Shown piece by piece: positions 29,416 to 38,123 of a stretch of DNA of 64,000 nt. The notes under the pieces are model-generated. The model was not told the origin of the DNA and made no database searches. It worked only from the letters and a program-made list of their open reading frames with translations. Origin of the DNA: Buttiauxella agrestis ATCC 33320. Its GTDB lineage: Bacteria; Pseudomonadota; Gammaproteobacteria; Enterobacterales; Enterobacteriaceae. A program made the translations under genes and the position numbers. The DNA lies in assembly GCF_000735355.1 (NCBI RefSeq), contig NZ_JMPI01000068.1, positions 1 through 64,000 of the forward strand, in the 5' to 3' direction. Numbering within the stretch: the stretch's first letter is position 1; each line of letters starts with the position of its first letter.

Positions 29416-30477
29416 TTAAATATAAGTATTTACCTCATCAATAAATGAAGCGTTAATTCTATTTAGAAGATGATGAATCATGCTAAAAGCCGCTGCATAA
29501 TCGTTCCCGGAAATCATCGAACTATTCGCGTGCAGATAACGTGTTGGCAGGCAAATGGACACTACCGGGCGGCCTCCTCCCATCACATTAAAACGCCCGC
29601 CGTCTGTGGCCCCCGTTTTCATTGTGCAAAACTGCACGGGCGCGCCTACGGCTTCACTACTTTGCTTCAGCGCTGCCACCAGCTTTTGGTTGGGGAAATA
29701 ACGTTTATCAAACAGCATTACCGCCGGGCCGTGGCCAAGTTTGAGCGGGAATTTAATGGGGTCGATGCCGGGAATATCCCCTGCCACGGCGGTATCCAGC
29801 ACAATCACAATATCCGGTTTAACAAATTCGGCAGACGTTTGAGCCCCGCGCAGACCGACTTCTTCTTCAACCGTCGCAATGCCGTAAAGCGTGATGTCAG
29901 GGTTATTAACACTCTCAAATAACTCCGCCATTAATGCGCAACCCGCACGATTATCCAGCGCTTTCGCGGTGATTTTATCTTCACCCCAGCGGGCAAAATT
30001 GGCCTCTGGACTAATGAAATCCCCAATAGCGATGCCGCGCGAACAGACTTCTTCCCGACTGCTGGCACCGATATCAATAAACATTTCTTCATGCGCCATC
30101 GGCTGCTGTTTTTGCTTTTCACTTAAGGCATGAGGCGCTACGGAACCAATCAAACCGGGGATTTTCTCACCGCCACGGGTTCTGATTGTTACGCGGTGAT
30201 TCAGCATTGACTGGTTCCACCATGACCCAATGGTATCGAACCAAATAAAGCCTTGTTCGCTGATGTGTTTCACCATAAAACCGACTTCATCCATATGGCC
30301 GACTATCGCCACTTTCGGGCCTTTATTGCCTTTGCAGGCGATAAAACTGCCCAGCCCATCGAACGTAATTTCATCCGCGAAGGGGCGTAGTTGGCGCGCC
30401 AGAATTTGGCGGACTTCATGTTCGTCACCACTGACTGCGCTGGCGTCACAAAGCTGTTTTAAGAAGTTAAATTTCAT
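29416..30477 (-). CDS. frvX: M42-family peptidase-like protein FrvX
   Basis: M42 glutamyl-aminopeptidase/cellulase-like metalloenzyme of 353 residues (E. coli FrvX 356). Metal-binding motifs visible: VGHMDEVGFM, ALDNRAGCAL, TVEEEVGLRGA and VLDTAVAGD. Its ATG overlaps the frvB end by 11 bp. The role of a peptidase fold in a PTS operon is not established; it may hydrolyse a modified sugar or glycoside. Confidence 0.93.
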   Translation of the reverse strand: MKFNFLKQLCDASAVSGDEHEVRQILARQLRPFADEITFDGLGSFIACKGNKGPKVAIVGHMDEVGFMVKHISEQGFIWFDTIGSWWNQSMLNHRVTIRTRGGEKIPGLIGSVAPHALSEKQKQQPMAHEEMFIDIGASSREEVCSRGIAIGDFISPEANFARWGEDKITAKALDNRAGCALMAELFESVNNPDITLYGIATVEEEVGLRGAQTSAEFVKPDIVIVLDTAVAGDIPGIDPIKFPLKLGHGPAVMLFDKRYFPNQKLVAALKQSSEAVGAPVQFCTMKTGATDGGRFNVMGGGRPVVSICLPTRYLHANSSMISGNDYAAAFSMIHHLLNRINASFIDEVNTYI

Positions 30478-31924
30478 GAGCAACGTCCTGTTTTGCTGCG
30501 AGTTTACGAGCGCTATGTTTAAGCCAGGCGCCTTTGAGCACAATAATCAGCGTGATGTTCAACGCCAGTCCTGCGGCAAGCACCGCATAAAATGGAATGA
30601 CAGGAGACATCAAACCAATCAGCGGGTCGAATACGCCAAGGCCCGGAGCCAGGCGTTGAATACCAAAGGCAATAACCAACATTCCAGTGATCCCACCGCT
30701 TAAAGTATTCGCGGTAATCATCGGTAACGGTGCAGCCAGCGCATACGGTATTGCAGGTTCGGTTGCCACGGTAGCCCCCACCACAATCGCGCTGCCTGCG
30801 GCGTCTTTTTCCTGCTGGGTAAACAGTTTTGGCGCAATAAAGGTGGCGATACCGGCAGCCATCGGCGGCATTAATGCCACCACGCCGACAATCGCGTACC
30901 AGTCATAAATGTGTTTTTCGAGCAGTGAAAAGCAGAAGAACCACGCAGTTTTGTTGATTGGCCCACCCATATCAAACGCCAGCATGGCCCCAACAAGGAA
31001 CGCCGCGCCCAGTTTCATCGACGGTGGAATGGTATTCAGGAAATGCAGCAGCCCGTCCATGATGCTCGCCATAAACGGCCCGACGACGTAATACGTCAAA
31101 ACACCAAACACGAAAAGCGTAATGAAAGGGATCAGCATCGAGCCAAGCAGAGGTTGCAGCGCCTTGCCAAGTTTGACCTTACGGAAGTAACGAACGAAAT
31201 AACCAATCGCCAGGCCGAGCACGACCGCGCCCAAGAATCCCGCGCCAGATTGAGTGCCGAGTAAACCTTTGTCATTTGCGAGGTAACAGACGATAAACGC
31301 CGGAGCAAACGCGGGTTTATCGCTAATTGACCAGGCGATATATGCGCCCATTATCGGGATCATAAATTTGAAGCCAAGATAGCCGATGGACTCGATAATC
31401 CAGCTAAACGACGGCGCGCCTTTGCTCATGTCCTGATACGGCAGGCCAAATTGCACCAGCATATTGGCGATTGCCACCAGAATACCGCCGCCAATCACGA
31501 ACGGGAGAGCGGCTGAAACACCTGCCATCAGGTGACTCATCACGCTGCCCTGCCTTACTTCCTGATTTCCCAGTCTCACGCCGCTATCTGCCGCGAAAAG
31601 TTTTGAATGCGTCGGTAATTGTTCAAAGATCTGATTAATGTTTTTTAGCGCTTGCGAGATAGGCAACTCATACACTTTTTTCCCGGCGAAACGGGCGCGA
31701 TCTTCTTCGTTTAATCCGCGCCCAATAGCGAGAATAACGTAGTCCGCAGCGGCGATTTCGCTGTCCAACAGGCGGTTTTCGACTCCGTTTGCACCTTGTG
31801 TTTCAACTTTAATGACATGCCCAAGCGAACGGGCTTTTTGCTCCAGCGCCTCAGCCACCATGTAGGTGTGGGCAATCCCCGCCGGGCAGTTTGTTATAGC
31901 GACAAGTTTGAGAGGGGCTTCCAT
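30467..31924 (-). CDS. frvB: Fructose-like PTS EIIBC FrvB
   Basis: Inner-membrane permease of the Fru PTS family. The 485 residues (E. coli 483) consist of an N-terminal IIB domain (phospho-cysteine in VAITNCPAGIAHTYM near residue 13) and a C-terminal IIC domain of eight to ten helices from about residue 130. It takes its phosphate from FrvA. The substrate is unknown. It follows frvA by 16 bp and overlaps frvX. Confidence 0.94.
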   Translation of the reverse strand: MEAPLKLVAITNCPAGIAHTYMVAEALEQKARSLGHVIKVETQGANGVENRLLDSEIAAADYVILAIGRGLNEEDRARFAGKKVYELPISQALKNINQIFEQLPTHSKLFAADSGVRLGNQEVRQGSVMSHLMAGVSAALPFVIGGGILVAIANMLVQFGLPYQDMSKGAPSFSWIIESIGYLGFKFMIPIMGAYIAWSISDKPAFAPAFIVCYLANDKGLLGTQSGAGFLGAVVLGLAIGYFVRYFRKVKLGKALQPLLGSMLIPFITLFVFGVLTYYVVGPFMASIMDGLLHFLNTIPPSMKLGAAFLVGAMLAFDMGGPINKTAWFFCFSLLEKHIYDWYAIVGVVALMPPMAAGIATFIAPKLFTQQEKDAAGSAIVVGATVATEPAIPYALAAPLPMITANTLSGGITGMLVIAFGIQRLAPGLGVFDPLIGLMSPVIPFYAVLAAGLALNITLIIVLKGAWLKHSARKLAAKQDVAHEI

Positions 31925-31940
31925 GGCGTGTTCCTCAGGC

Positions 31941-32384
31941 TCAGGAGAGAGTTTGGTTGAGCAGCGCGACGACATCCTGCGCATTGCCGGTTTTCAGCTG
32001 TTGGATAAAATCCTGGTGAATAATTTTGCGGCACAATGTGGAAATCACATTCACCTGTTCTTCGCCGCCGATCTCGGGAATGCCGATGCAAATCCAGCAG
32101 TTAACCCCTTCGCCATCCATCGCTTTCCAGTCAATATCCAGGGTGCTTCTGGCGAACAAAACAAAAGGTTTTACTACCGCAACGCTTTTGCCGTGGGGAA
32201 CCGCCACACCAGAACCAAAACCCGTGGAGTGGTTTTGTTCACGCAGCAATAGCGTTTGCATAAAGGCTTGTTTGTCATTGATGTAGCCAAGATCTGCCGC
32301 CATTGCAGCAAGGTTTTTCAGCACTGAATAAGCGCTGTTGCCGCCAATATTGAGGTTTACTGCATTGGCATTGAGGAAGGACAT
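31941..32384 (-). CDS. frvA: Fructose-like PTS EIIA FrvA
   Basis: Cytosolic EIIA (mannitol/fructose type, PTS_EIIA_2) of 147 residues. The phospho-His is in GSGVAVPHGKSVAV. The start at 32384 has TGGAG 8 nt upstream, better than the in-frame ATG eight codons earlier. First gene of frvABXR, reading away from the LacI gene. A 25-bp palindrome lies 66 bp upstream. Confidence 0.92.
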   Translation of the reverse strand: MSFLNANAVNLNIGGNSAYSVLKNLAAMAADLGYINDKQAFMQTLLLREQNHSTGFGSGVAVPHGKSVAVVKPFVLFARSTLDIDWKAMDGEGVNCWICIGIPEIGGEEQVNVISTLCRKIIHQDFIQQLKTGNAQDVVALLNQTLS

Positions 32385-32449
32385 CTGTTCGCTCCATCGA
32401 AGATTCAAAGCGATAGTGTAGAAAGTTAAACGCCTGCAAATAACAGCGG

Positions 32450-32474
32450 ATATGTCACAGACCCGGTGACATAT
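32450..32474. promoter_or_regulatory. Palindrome in the frvA / lacI-type intergenic region
   Basis: ATATGTCAC-agacccg-GTGACATAT: nine perfect pairs around a seven-base centre, in the divergent promoter region. Candidate operator for FrvR or another local regulator. The spacing does not fit CRP (TGTGA-N6-TCACA). Confidence 0.6.
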
Positions 32475-32570
32475 TTGCGACTCTTAATCACGTTATTCTG
32501 TGGACGGGTACACATTGTTGCGGGAAACTAGCTTTCAGCTCCGCCACTTACTCACCAGACACGGATTTTT

Positions 32571-33578
32571 ATGTCGCTTAAAGCCATCGCCAAACAACTC
32601 GGACTTTCTGTTACTACTGTCAGCCGCGCGCTGAACGGTTATGACGATGTATCGCAAGAGACAAAAGCACGTGTCGAAGCCGAAGCACAGCGCCGTGGTT
32701 ACCGCCCAAATACCTTTGCCCGCCGCCTGAAGATGGGGAAAATTGATGCCGTTGGGCTGGTTTTTCCTGTTCATCCCGTGCCGCTCAATAACAGCGTCTT
32801 TATGGACATGGTCGGCGAAATTAGCCGTGAACTGGCGCAACATGAAGTGGATTTACTGCTTATTGCCGATGACGATAATGCCGATCGGCACGGATTTATG
32901 CGCATGGTGCAAGGCCGCCGTGTCGATGCGCTGATTGTGGCTCACACGCTCGATAACGATCCACGTTTGCAGCAGCTACAATCTGCCGGTTTTCCGTTTT
33001 TGGCACTGGGTCGCAGCCAACTGGCTCAACCCTACGCATGGTTTGATTTTGACAACCACGCTGGCACATTTAATGCGGCTAACCATCTGATTTCACTCGG
33101 ACATGAGCGAATCGCGCTGCTTGGCGAAAATAACTACCAGGCGTTTATCACGCAACGCCGCAACGGCTATCTTGATGCACTCGCAAACCACCAGTTATGC
33201 ACGGATTATCTACGCGAAGTGCCACCAACCCGCCGCGCGGGTTACAAAGCCGTGCAAGAGTTAATGGCGTTACCTTCGCCACCCACGGCGATAATTACCG
33301 ACTGCAACTCGCATGGCGACGGTGCCGCGATGGCATTGCAACATATGGGATTGCTGACGGGTGAAAACCGCGTGTCCCTCGTGGTTTATGATGGTTTGCC
33401 AACAGACAGCATTGTCGAAACTGACGTCGCCGCCGTGATTCAATCGACGCGTGAAGGTGTCGGAAAGCAAATTTCAAGCATGGTGCTGGGCCTGATTTCC
33501 GGCCAACCTATCGATTCCCTGCAAATACTTTGGCAACCGGAATTTTTTCCCGGCGTCACCACTAATCCTCCAGCCTGA
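32571..33578 (+). CDS. LacI-family repressor of the alpha-galactoside operon
   Basis: A 335-residue LacI/GalR regulator. The helix-turn-helix SLKAIAKQLGLSVTTVSRAL and hinge RRGYRPNTFARRL lie at residues 2-60; the rest is a periplasmic-binding-like sugar domain. It lies 106 bp upstream of the alpha-galactosidase gene in the same orientation. Two GAAACGTTTC-type operators sit in that gap, so repression relieved by an alpha-galactoside or galactose is likely. It resembles RafR/GalR-type repressors. Confidence 0.92.
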   Translation: MSLKAIAKQLGLSVTTVSRALNGYDDVSQETKARVEAEAQRRGYRPNTFARRLKMGKIDAVGLVFPVHPVPLNNSVFMDMVGEISRELAQHEVDLLLIADDDNADRHGFMRMVQGRRVDALIVAHTLDNDPRLQQLQSAGFPFLALGRSQLAQPYAWFDFDNHAGTFNAANHLISLGHERIALLGENNYQAFITQRRNGYLDALANHQLCTDYLREVPPTRRAGYKAVQELMALPSPPTAIITDCNSHGDGAAMALQHMGLLTGENRVSLVVYDGLPTDSIVETDVAAVIQSTREGVGKQISSMVLGLISGQPIDSLQILWQPEFFPGVTTNPPA

Positions 33579-33591
33579 TTTTCACTGATTT

Positions 33592-33647
33592 TATAATCAC
33601 GATCACATTACCGAAACGTTTTGGTTGGCATCCGAAACGTTTCGGAT
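33592..33647 (+). promoter_or_regulatory. Alpha-galactoside operon control region with tandem LacI operators
   Basis: TATAAT at 33592-33597 is a possible -10. CCGAAACGTTTTGG (33611-33624) and the perfect palindrome ATCCGAAACGTTTCGGAT (33630-33647) have centres 21 bp apart, two helical turns, suiting paired LacI-family dimers. A partial CRP-like half site (TCACA) lies just upstream at 33603. Confidence 0.85.
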
Positions 33648-33684
33648 CAACAGTAATGACATCACTTTCCCGGAGATGCCATTC

Positions 33685-35808
33685 ATGGAACCGATTTATC
33701 ATCGCTTAACCAGCGCCCAAAGCGACATCGTTATAAGAACCCAACCTTTCGCCGAAATTGTCTACTGGGGCCAGCATCTTGTGCACTTTTCACCGCTAGA
33801 TTGCGCCAGCCTGGATCGCCCCATCGCCAATGGCCGCCTTGATATTGATACGCCGATAACCTTAGGTGCAGAACTCGGGCGCGGTCTGTTTGGCTCGCCG
33901 GGGATTGAAGGCCATCGCAACGGCCTGGATGCCTCCCCTATCTTTACCACCACGCAGGTGGAACAAAACGGCCAGAATTTAACGATCACCGCTGAGGATA
34001 AGCAGGCCGGTTTGCGCCTGATTAGCGAGCTTCGTCTTGATAGCAGCGGCGTGTTGCAAATTCGCCATGGGCTGACCAACTTACGCGCGACTCCGTGGCA
34101 AGTGGATCGCCTGGCTATCACTCTGCCCATTGCTGAACGCGCCCTGGAAGTCATGGCGTTTCATGGGCGCTGGACACGTGAATTCCAGCCACACCGCATT
34201 CGTCTCGAACACGACAGCTTCGTGCTGGAAAATCGCCGGGGGCGCACCTCGCATGAACATTTCCCGGCCATGATTGCGGGAACGGCCGCATTTAGTGAAC
34301 AGCAAGGCGCTGTGTGGGGCGTGCATTTGGGCTGGAGCGGCAACCATCGTCTGCGCTGCGAAGTGAAAACGGATGGCCGTCGTTATCTGCAAGCCGAAGC
34401 GCTGTATCTGGCGGGGGAAATGGCGCTGGGTGAAGGCGAAACGCTGCACACGCCGTGGCTTTATGCCAGCCATTCTGGCAATGGGCTGAACGGTATGAGC
34501 CAGCAATTTCACCAATTCCTGCGCGAACAGGTTATTCGCTTCCCGGAAAATAAGCCGCGCCCGGTGCATCTCAATACGTGGGAAGGGATCTATTTCGACC
34601 ATAACCCGGAATACATCATGCAGATGGCGAGCCGCGCCGCCGAATTGGGCGTGGAGCGTTTCATCATTGATGACGGCTGGTTTAAAGGCCGCAATCATGA
34701 CCGGGCAGCGCTCGGCGACTGGTATCTTGACGAGCAAAAATATCCGAATGGTTTGATGCCGGTTATCAACCATGTGAAGGCATGCGGCATGGAATTTGGT
34801 ATTTGGGTCGAGCCGGAAATGATTAACCCGGATTCCGATTTATACCGTGCGCATCCTGATTGGGTACTGGCGCTGCCGGGCTACGAGCAGGCAACCGGGC
34901 GTTACCAGTGGGTGCTCGATCTTAGCAATCCACAGGTGTTCGATTATCTTTTAGAGCGCATGAACTGGCTGCTGGGCGAACATCCGATTGATTACGTGAA
35001 GTGGGATATGAACCGCGAGCTGGTTCAGGCGGGGCATAATGGCAAAGCGGCAGCGGATGCACAAACTCGTCAGTTTTACCGTCTGTTGGACGAACTTAAC
35101 CGCAAATACCCGCATGTTGAGTTTGAATCCTGCGCATCGGGTGGCGGTCGAATCGACTATGAAGTGCTAAAACGCACCCACCGTTTCTGGGCCTCAGACA
35201 ATAACGATGCGCTGGAGCGTAATACCATCCAGCGCGGCATGAGCTATTTCTTCCCACCAGAAGTGATGGGCGCGCACATCGGTAATCTGCGTTGCCATGC
35301 CACCTATCGTCAGCACAGCATTGAGTTTCGTGGCCTGACAGCCCTGTTCGGGCACCTGGGTATGGAGCTTGACCCGATGACGGCCGACGCTGCCGAAAGC
35401 GCAGGTTACGAGCGCTACGTGCAACTCTACAAACAGTGGCGACCGCTGCTGCATACCGGCAAACAGTGGCGCGTGGATATGCCAGATGCCACAACGCAAG
35501 TGCAAGGTGTCGTTGCGGAAGATAAGTCTCAGGCGCTGTATTTAGTCAGCCAACTGGCGATGCCGGATTATACGCTCGCCGGTAATTTGCGCGTGCCAGG
35601 CCTCGACCCGGCGGCACGTTATTGCATCACGCTGCTCGACCATCCGCAAATCAGCGTGGTGGGCAAAGGCGGTCATACCATGCGCAAGCTACCGGGCTGG
35701 ATGGAAACAACGCAAACCGTTAGCGGGGAATGGCTGGCGCAGGCCGGATTAGCCCTGCCGATCCTCGACCCGGAAAGCGCCATTTTGATTGGCTTTGAAC
35801 GCGTGTAA
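33685..35808 (+). CDS. Alpha-galactosidase, GH36
   Basis: Cytosolic GH36 enzyme hydrolysing melibiose or raffinose-type alpha-galactosides. From the ATG at 33685 (GGAG upstream) it has 707 residues, like plasmid RafA. Catalytic motifs: nucleophile Asp in YVKWDMNRE, and SCASGGGRIDYEVL followed by the acid/base Asp in FWASDNNDALER. The N-terminal beta-supersandwich and the FIIDDGWFKGR segment are intact. First structural gene of a three-gene operon with a LacY/RafB-type symporter and a LacA-like acetyltransferase. Confidence 0.95.
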   Translation: MEPIYHRLTSAQSDIVIRTQPFAEIVYWGQHLVHFSPLDCASLDRPIANGRLDIDTPITLGAELGRGLFGSPGIEGHRNGLDASPIFTTTQVEQNGQNLTITAEDKQAGLRLISELRLDSSGVLQIRHGLTNLRATPWQVDRLAITLPIAERALEVMAFHGRWTREFQPHRIRLEHDSFVLENRRGRTSHEHFPAMIAGTAAFSEQQGAVWGVHLGWSGNHRLRCEVKTDGRRYLQAEALYLAGEMALGEGETLHTPWLYASHSGNGLNGMSQQFHQFLREQVIRFPENKPRPVHLNTWEGIYFDHNPEYIMQMASRAAELGVERFIIDDGWFKGRNHDRAALGDWYLDEQKYPNGLMPVINHVKACGMEFGIWVEPEMINPDSDLYRAHPDWVLALPGYEQATGRYQWVLDLSNPQVFDYLLERMNWLLGEHPIDYVKWDMNRELVQAGHNGKAAADAQTRQFYRLLDELNRKYPHVEFESCASGGGRIDYEVLKRTHRFWASDNNDALERNTIQRGMSYFFPPEVMGAHIGNLRCHATYRQHSIEFRGLTALFGHLGMELDPMTADAAESAGYERYVQLYKQWRPLLHTGKQWRVDMPDATTQVQGVVAEDKSQALYLVSQLAMPDYTLAGNLRVPGLDPAARYCITLLDHPQISVVGKGGHTMRKLPGWMETTQTVSGEWLAQAGLALPILDPESAILIGFERV

Positions 35809-35869
35809 TACCATGACATCGGGGCGGCACACGCTGCCCCATCAAGTTTGTCCCTTTGAGGAAAACACA

Positions 35870-37135
35870 ATGAGCATGCCTGCCTGTACCCATAAAAATA
35901 ACCCTAATTTCTGGATTTTTGGCCTGTTTTTCTTTCTCTACTTTTTCATTATGGCGACCTGTTTCCCGTTCCTGCCCATCTGGCTTTCGGACGTAATCGG
36001 CCTGAATAAAACGCATACCGGGATCGTGTTTTCCTGTATTTCTCTGTTTGCCATTCTCTGCCAGCCCGTTCTGGGGATCATTTCCGACAAGCTTGGGCTT
36101 AAAAAGCATTTGCTGTGGGTCATAACCCTGATGCTGTTCTTCTTCGCCCCTTTCTTCTTGTATGTTTTTGCTCCGCTGCTAAAAGCCAATATCGTGCTCG
36201 GGGCGCTTGCTGGCGGGATTTATATCGGTTTTGTATTCTCTGCCGGTTCCGGCGCAATTGAGGCGTATATCGAGCGTGTGAGCCGCAATAGCTATTTTGA
36301 ATACGGTAAAGCGCGGATGTTTGGCTGCCTGGGCTGGGGGTTGTGCGCTTCCACCGCAGGGGTGTTATTTAACGTTAATCCGGCGTTTGTGTTCTGGATG
36401 GGTTCAGGTGCGGCCGTGATTTTGATGGTGCTGTTGCTGGTCGCTCGCCCACAGGCAAACCAGACCGCGCAGGTTATGGATTCTTTGGGTGCCAATCAGC
36501 GCCAGATTTCTGCAAAAATGGTCTTTTCGTTATTTAAAATGCCCAAAATGTGGATGTTCATTCTCTATGTAGTGGGTGTGGCATGCGTTTACGACGTCTT
36601 CGATCAACAGTTTGCGACCTTCTTTAAAACCTTCTTTGATACTCCGCAGCAAGGCACCCAAGCCTTCGGTTTTGCGACCACTGCCGGAGAAATTTGCAAC
36701 GCGATTATTATGTTCTGCTCGCCGTGGATCATTAACCGCATCGGCGCCAAAAACACGCTGCTGATTGCCGGGGCGATCATGACCACGCGTATCATCGGCT
36801 CGGCTTTCGCCACCTCCGCGTTTGAAGTGATTGCACTCAAAATGTTGCATGCGCTGGAAGTGCCGTTCCTGTTGGTTGGGGCATTTAAATATATTACCGG
36901 CGTGTTCGACACCCGCCTGTCAGCCACGATTTATTTGATTGGTTTCCAGTTTGCCAAACAGTCCGCGGCGATTTTCCTCTCGGCTTTTGCCGGAAATATG
37001 TACGATAAGATTGGCTTCCAGGATACATACCTGATTCTGGGCGGTATCGTGCTGACCATCACCGTCGTGTCAGCGTTTACCCTGTCAAATCACAGAGTCC
37101 CGCTCCCACAAACTGCGGCAGCTCCGGCAAATTAA
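35870..37135 (+). CDS. Oligosaccharide:H+ symporter, LacY/RafB family
   Basis: A 421-residue MFS permease with twelve helices that imports the galactoside with a proton. The LacY functional residues are all visible: Glu and Arg of the sugar site in AYIERVSR and GKARMFGCLGW, Arg in TTRIIGSAF, and His/Glu of proton translocation in LHALEVPFLLVGAFKYI. The start at 35870 has GAGGA 8 nt upstream; an earlier in-frame ATG overlaps the galactosidase gene and is unconserved. Whether it prefers raffinose, melibiose or lactose cannot be read from the sequence. Confidence 0.94.
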   Translation: MSMPACTHKNNPNFWIFGLFFFLYFFIMATCFPFLPIWLSDVIGLNKTHTGIVFSCISLFAILCQPVLGIISDKLGLKKHLLWVITLMLFFFAPFFLYVFAPLLKANIVLGALAGGIYIGFVFSAGSGAIEAYIERVSRNSYFEYGKARMFGCLGWGLCASTAGVLFNVNPAFVFWMGSGAAVILMVLLLVARPQANQTAQVMDSLGANQRQISAKMVFSLFKMPKMWMFILYVVGVACVYDVFDQQFATFFKTFFDTPQQGTQAFGFATTAGEICNAIIMFCSPWIINRIGAKNTLLIAGAIMTTRIIGSAFATSAFEVIALKMLHALEVPFLLVGAFKYITGVFDTRLSATIYLIGFQFAKQSAAIFLSAFAGNMYDKIGFQDTYLILGGIVLTITVVSAFTLSNHRVPLPQTAAAPAN

Positions 37136-37147
37136 GGAAGAAAGAAC

Positions 37148-37729
37148 ATGTCAGTACGAAGAAAAATGGAAGTTGGCGAGCTGTATACGGACCACTGCGA
37201 AGGGTTGCCGGAAGAGCGCCGGGCAGGCAAAGAGTTGGTCTATGACTACAACATGACGCGCCCTTCGCAAGAAGCTCACCGTGCCGAACTGCTCCAGCAA
37301 TTATTTGGCAGCGTGGGCGAAAATTGCTGGGTCGAGCCGCCCATCCGCGTGGCTTATGGCAACCACACGCATATCGGCAAAAACTTTTACGCTAACTTTA
37401 ATTTCATCGTGGTGGACGATGCCACGGTGACGATTGGCGATAACGTGATGGTTGCCCCCAATGTGACTATTTCTACCGCCGGGCATCCGATAGACCCGGA
37501 GATCCGCATCACCGGGCAGCAGTTTTCTTTGCCCGTCATCATTGAAGATAACGTGTGGCTGGGAACGGGCGTCATCATCAACCCCGGCGTGGTGATTGGC
37601 CGCAACAGCGTGATTGGCGCGGGTAGCGTAGTGACAAAATCTATTCCGCCAAACGTGGTTGCCGCAGGCGTGCCTTGCCGGGTGCTGCGTGACATTACCG
37701 TGGAAGATAAATTGTCTTTTGCTGGTTAG
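37148..37729 (+). CDS. Galactoside/maltose O-acetyltransferase, LacA-like
   Basis: A 193-residue acetyl-CoA-dependent left-handed beta-helix acetyltransferase close to LacA/Maa. The N-terminal cap is DHCEGLPEERRAGKELVYDYN. The catalytic His lies in VTISTAGHPIDPE, and hexapeptide repeats run from about 70 to 180 (IGDNV, IEDNVWLGTGVIINPG, IGAGSVV). It follows the symporter by 12 bp, reproducing the lacZYA logic with an alpha-galactosidase in place of LacZ. It probably detoxifies excess sugar. Confidence 0.93.
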   Translation: MSVRRKMEVGELYTDHCEGLPEERRAGKELVYDYNMTRPSQEAHRAELLQQLFGSVGENCWVEPPIRVAYGNHTHIGKNFYANFNFIVVDDATVTIGDNVMVAPNVTISTAGHPIDPEIRITGQQFSLPVIIEDNVWLGTGVIINPGVVIGRNSVIGAGSVVTKSIPPNVVAAGVPCRVLRDITVEDKLSFAG

Positions 37730-37747
37730 AATGCCCTTTTAAATGAT

Positions 37748-37772
37748 GAAGACGGATGGCTTATCCGTCTTC
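37748..37772 (+). terminator. Probable terminator of the alpha-galactoside operon
   Basis: GAAGACGGAT-ggctt-ATCCGTCTTC, ten perfect pairs, 18 bp after the acetyltransferase stop. The tail (ACGCTTATTTCTTTT) is T-rich but interrupted. Confidence 0.7.
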
Positions 37773-38123
37773 ACGCTTATTTCTTTTAGACATCTAAATT
37801 AAACCCTTCCCTTTTCAGCCATATAAAAATGCGTTAGCAGTCACATTTTTGAAAGCTAATAATCCCCCATCAAAACCAAGTACACGCTGATATTATTAGT
37901 TTTCACCCGCCAAGATTAATCCATTGAAATATAAAATATTTTCAACAAATGTTTTGTTTTCCGCAATTAATTAGCTGTGATTCATATCACAAAAAAAGCC
38001 CCTAAAAACCCTCTGTCAATGACCTCCAGGCTTAAATGAATCCTGCTTTTGTGACATCCATTGCAAATTCAAGTCTTGTTTAAAGGGAAAAATGTCTGCA
38101 AGCAAATAAACGAGGCGAGCGTC
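37773..38123 (+). other. Control region of the Ula-type PTS operon
   Basis: A 351-bp AT-rich non-coding stretch. It contains the inverted repeat CTAATAAT (37856-37863) / ATTATTAG (37892-37899), a consensus CRP site at 37976-37991, and GAGG before the ATG at 38124. No gene seen. Confidence 0.6.
37976..37991 (+). promoter_or_regulatory. CRP-binding site
   Basis: TGTGA-TTCATA-TCACA, a perfect match to both CRP half-sites, 132 bp before the PfkA-like start codon. It predicts cAMP-CRP activation of the operon. Confidence 0.88.
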
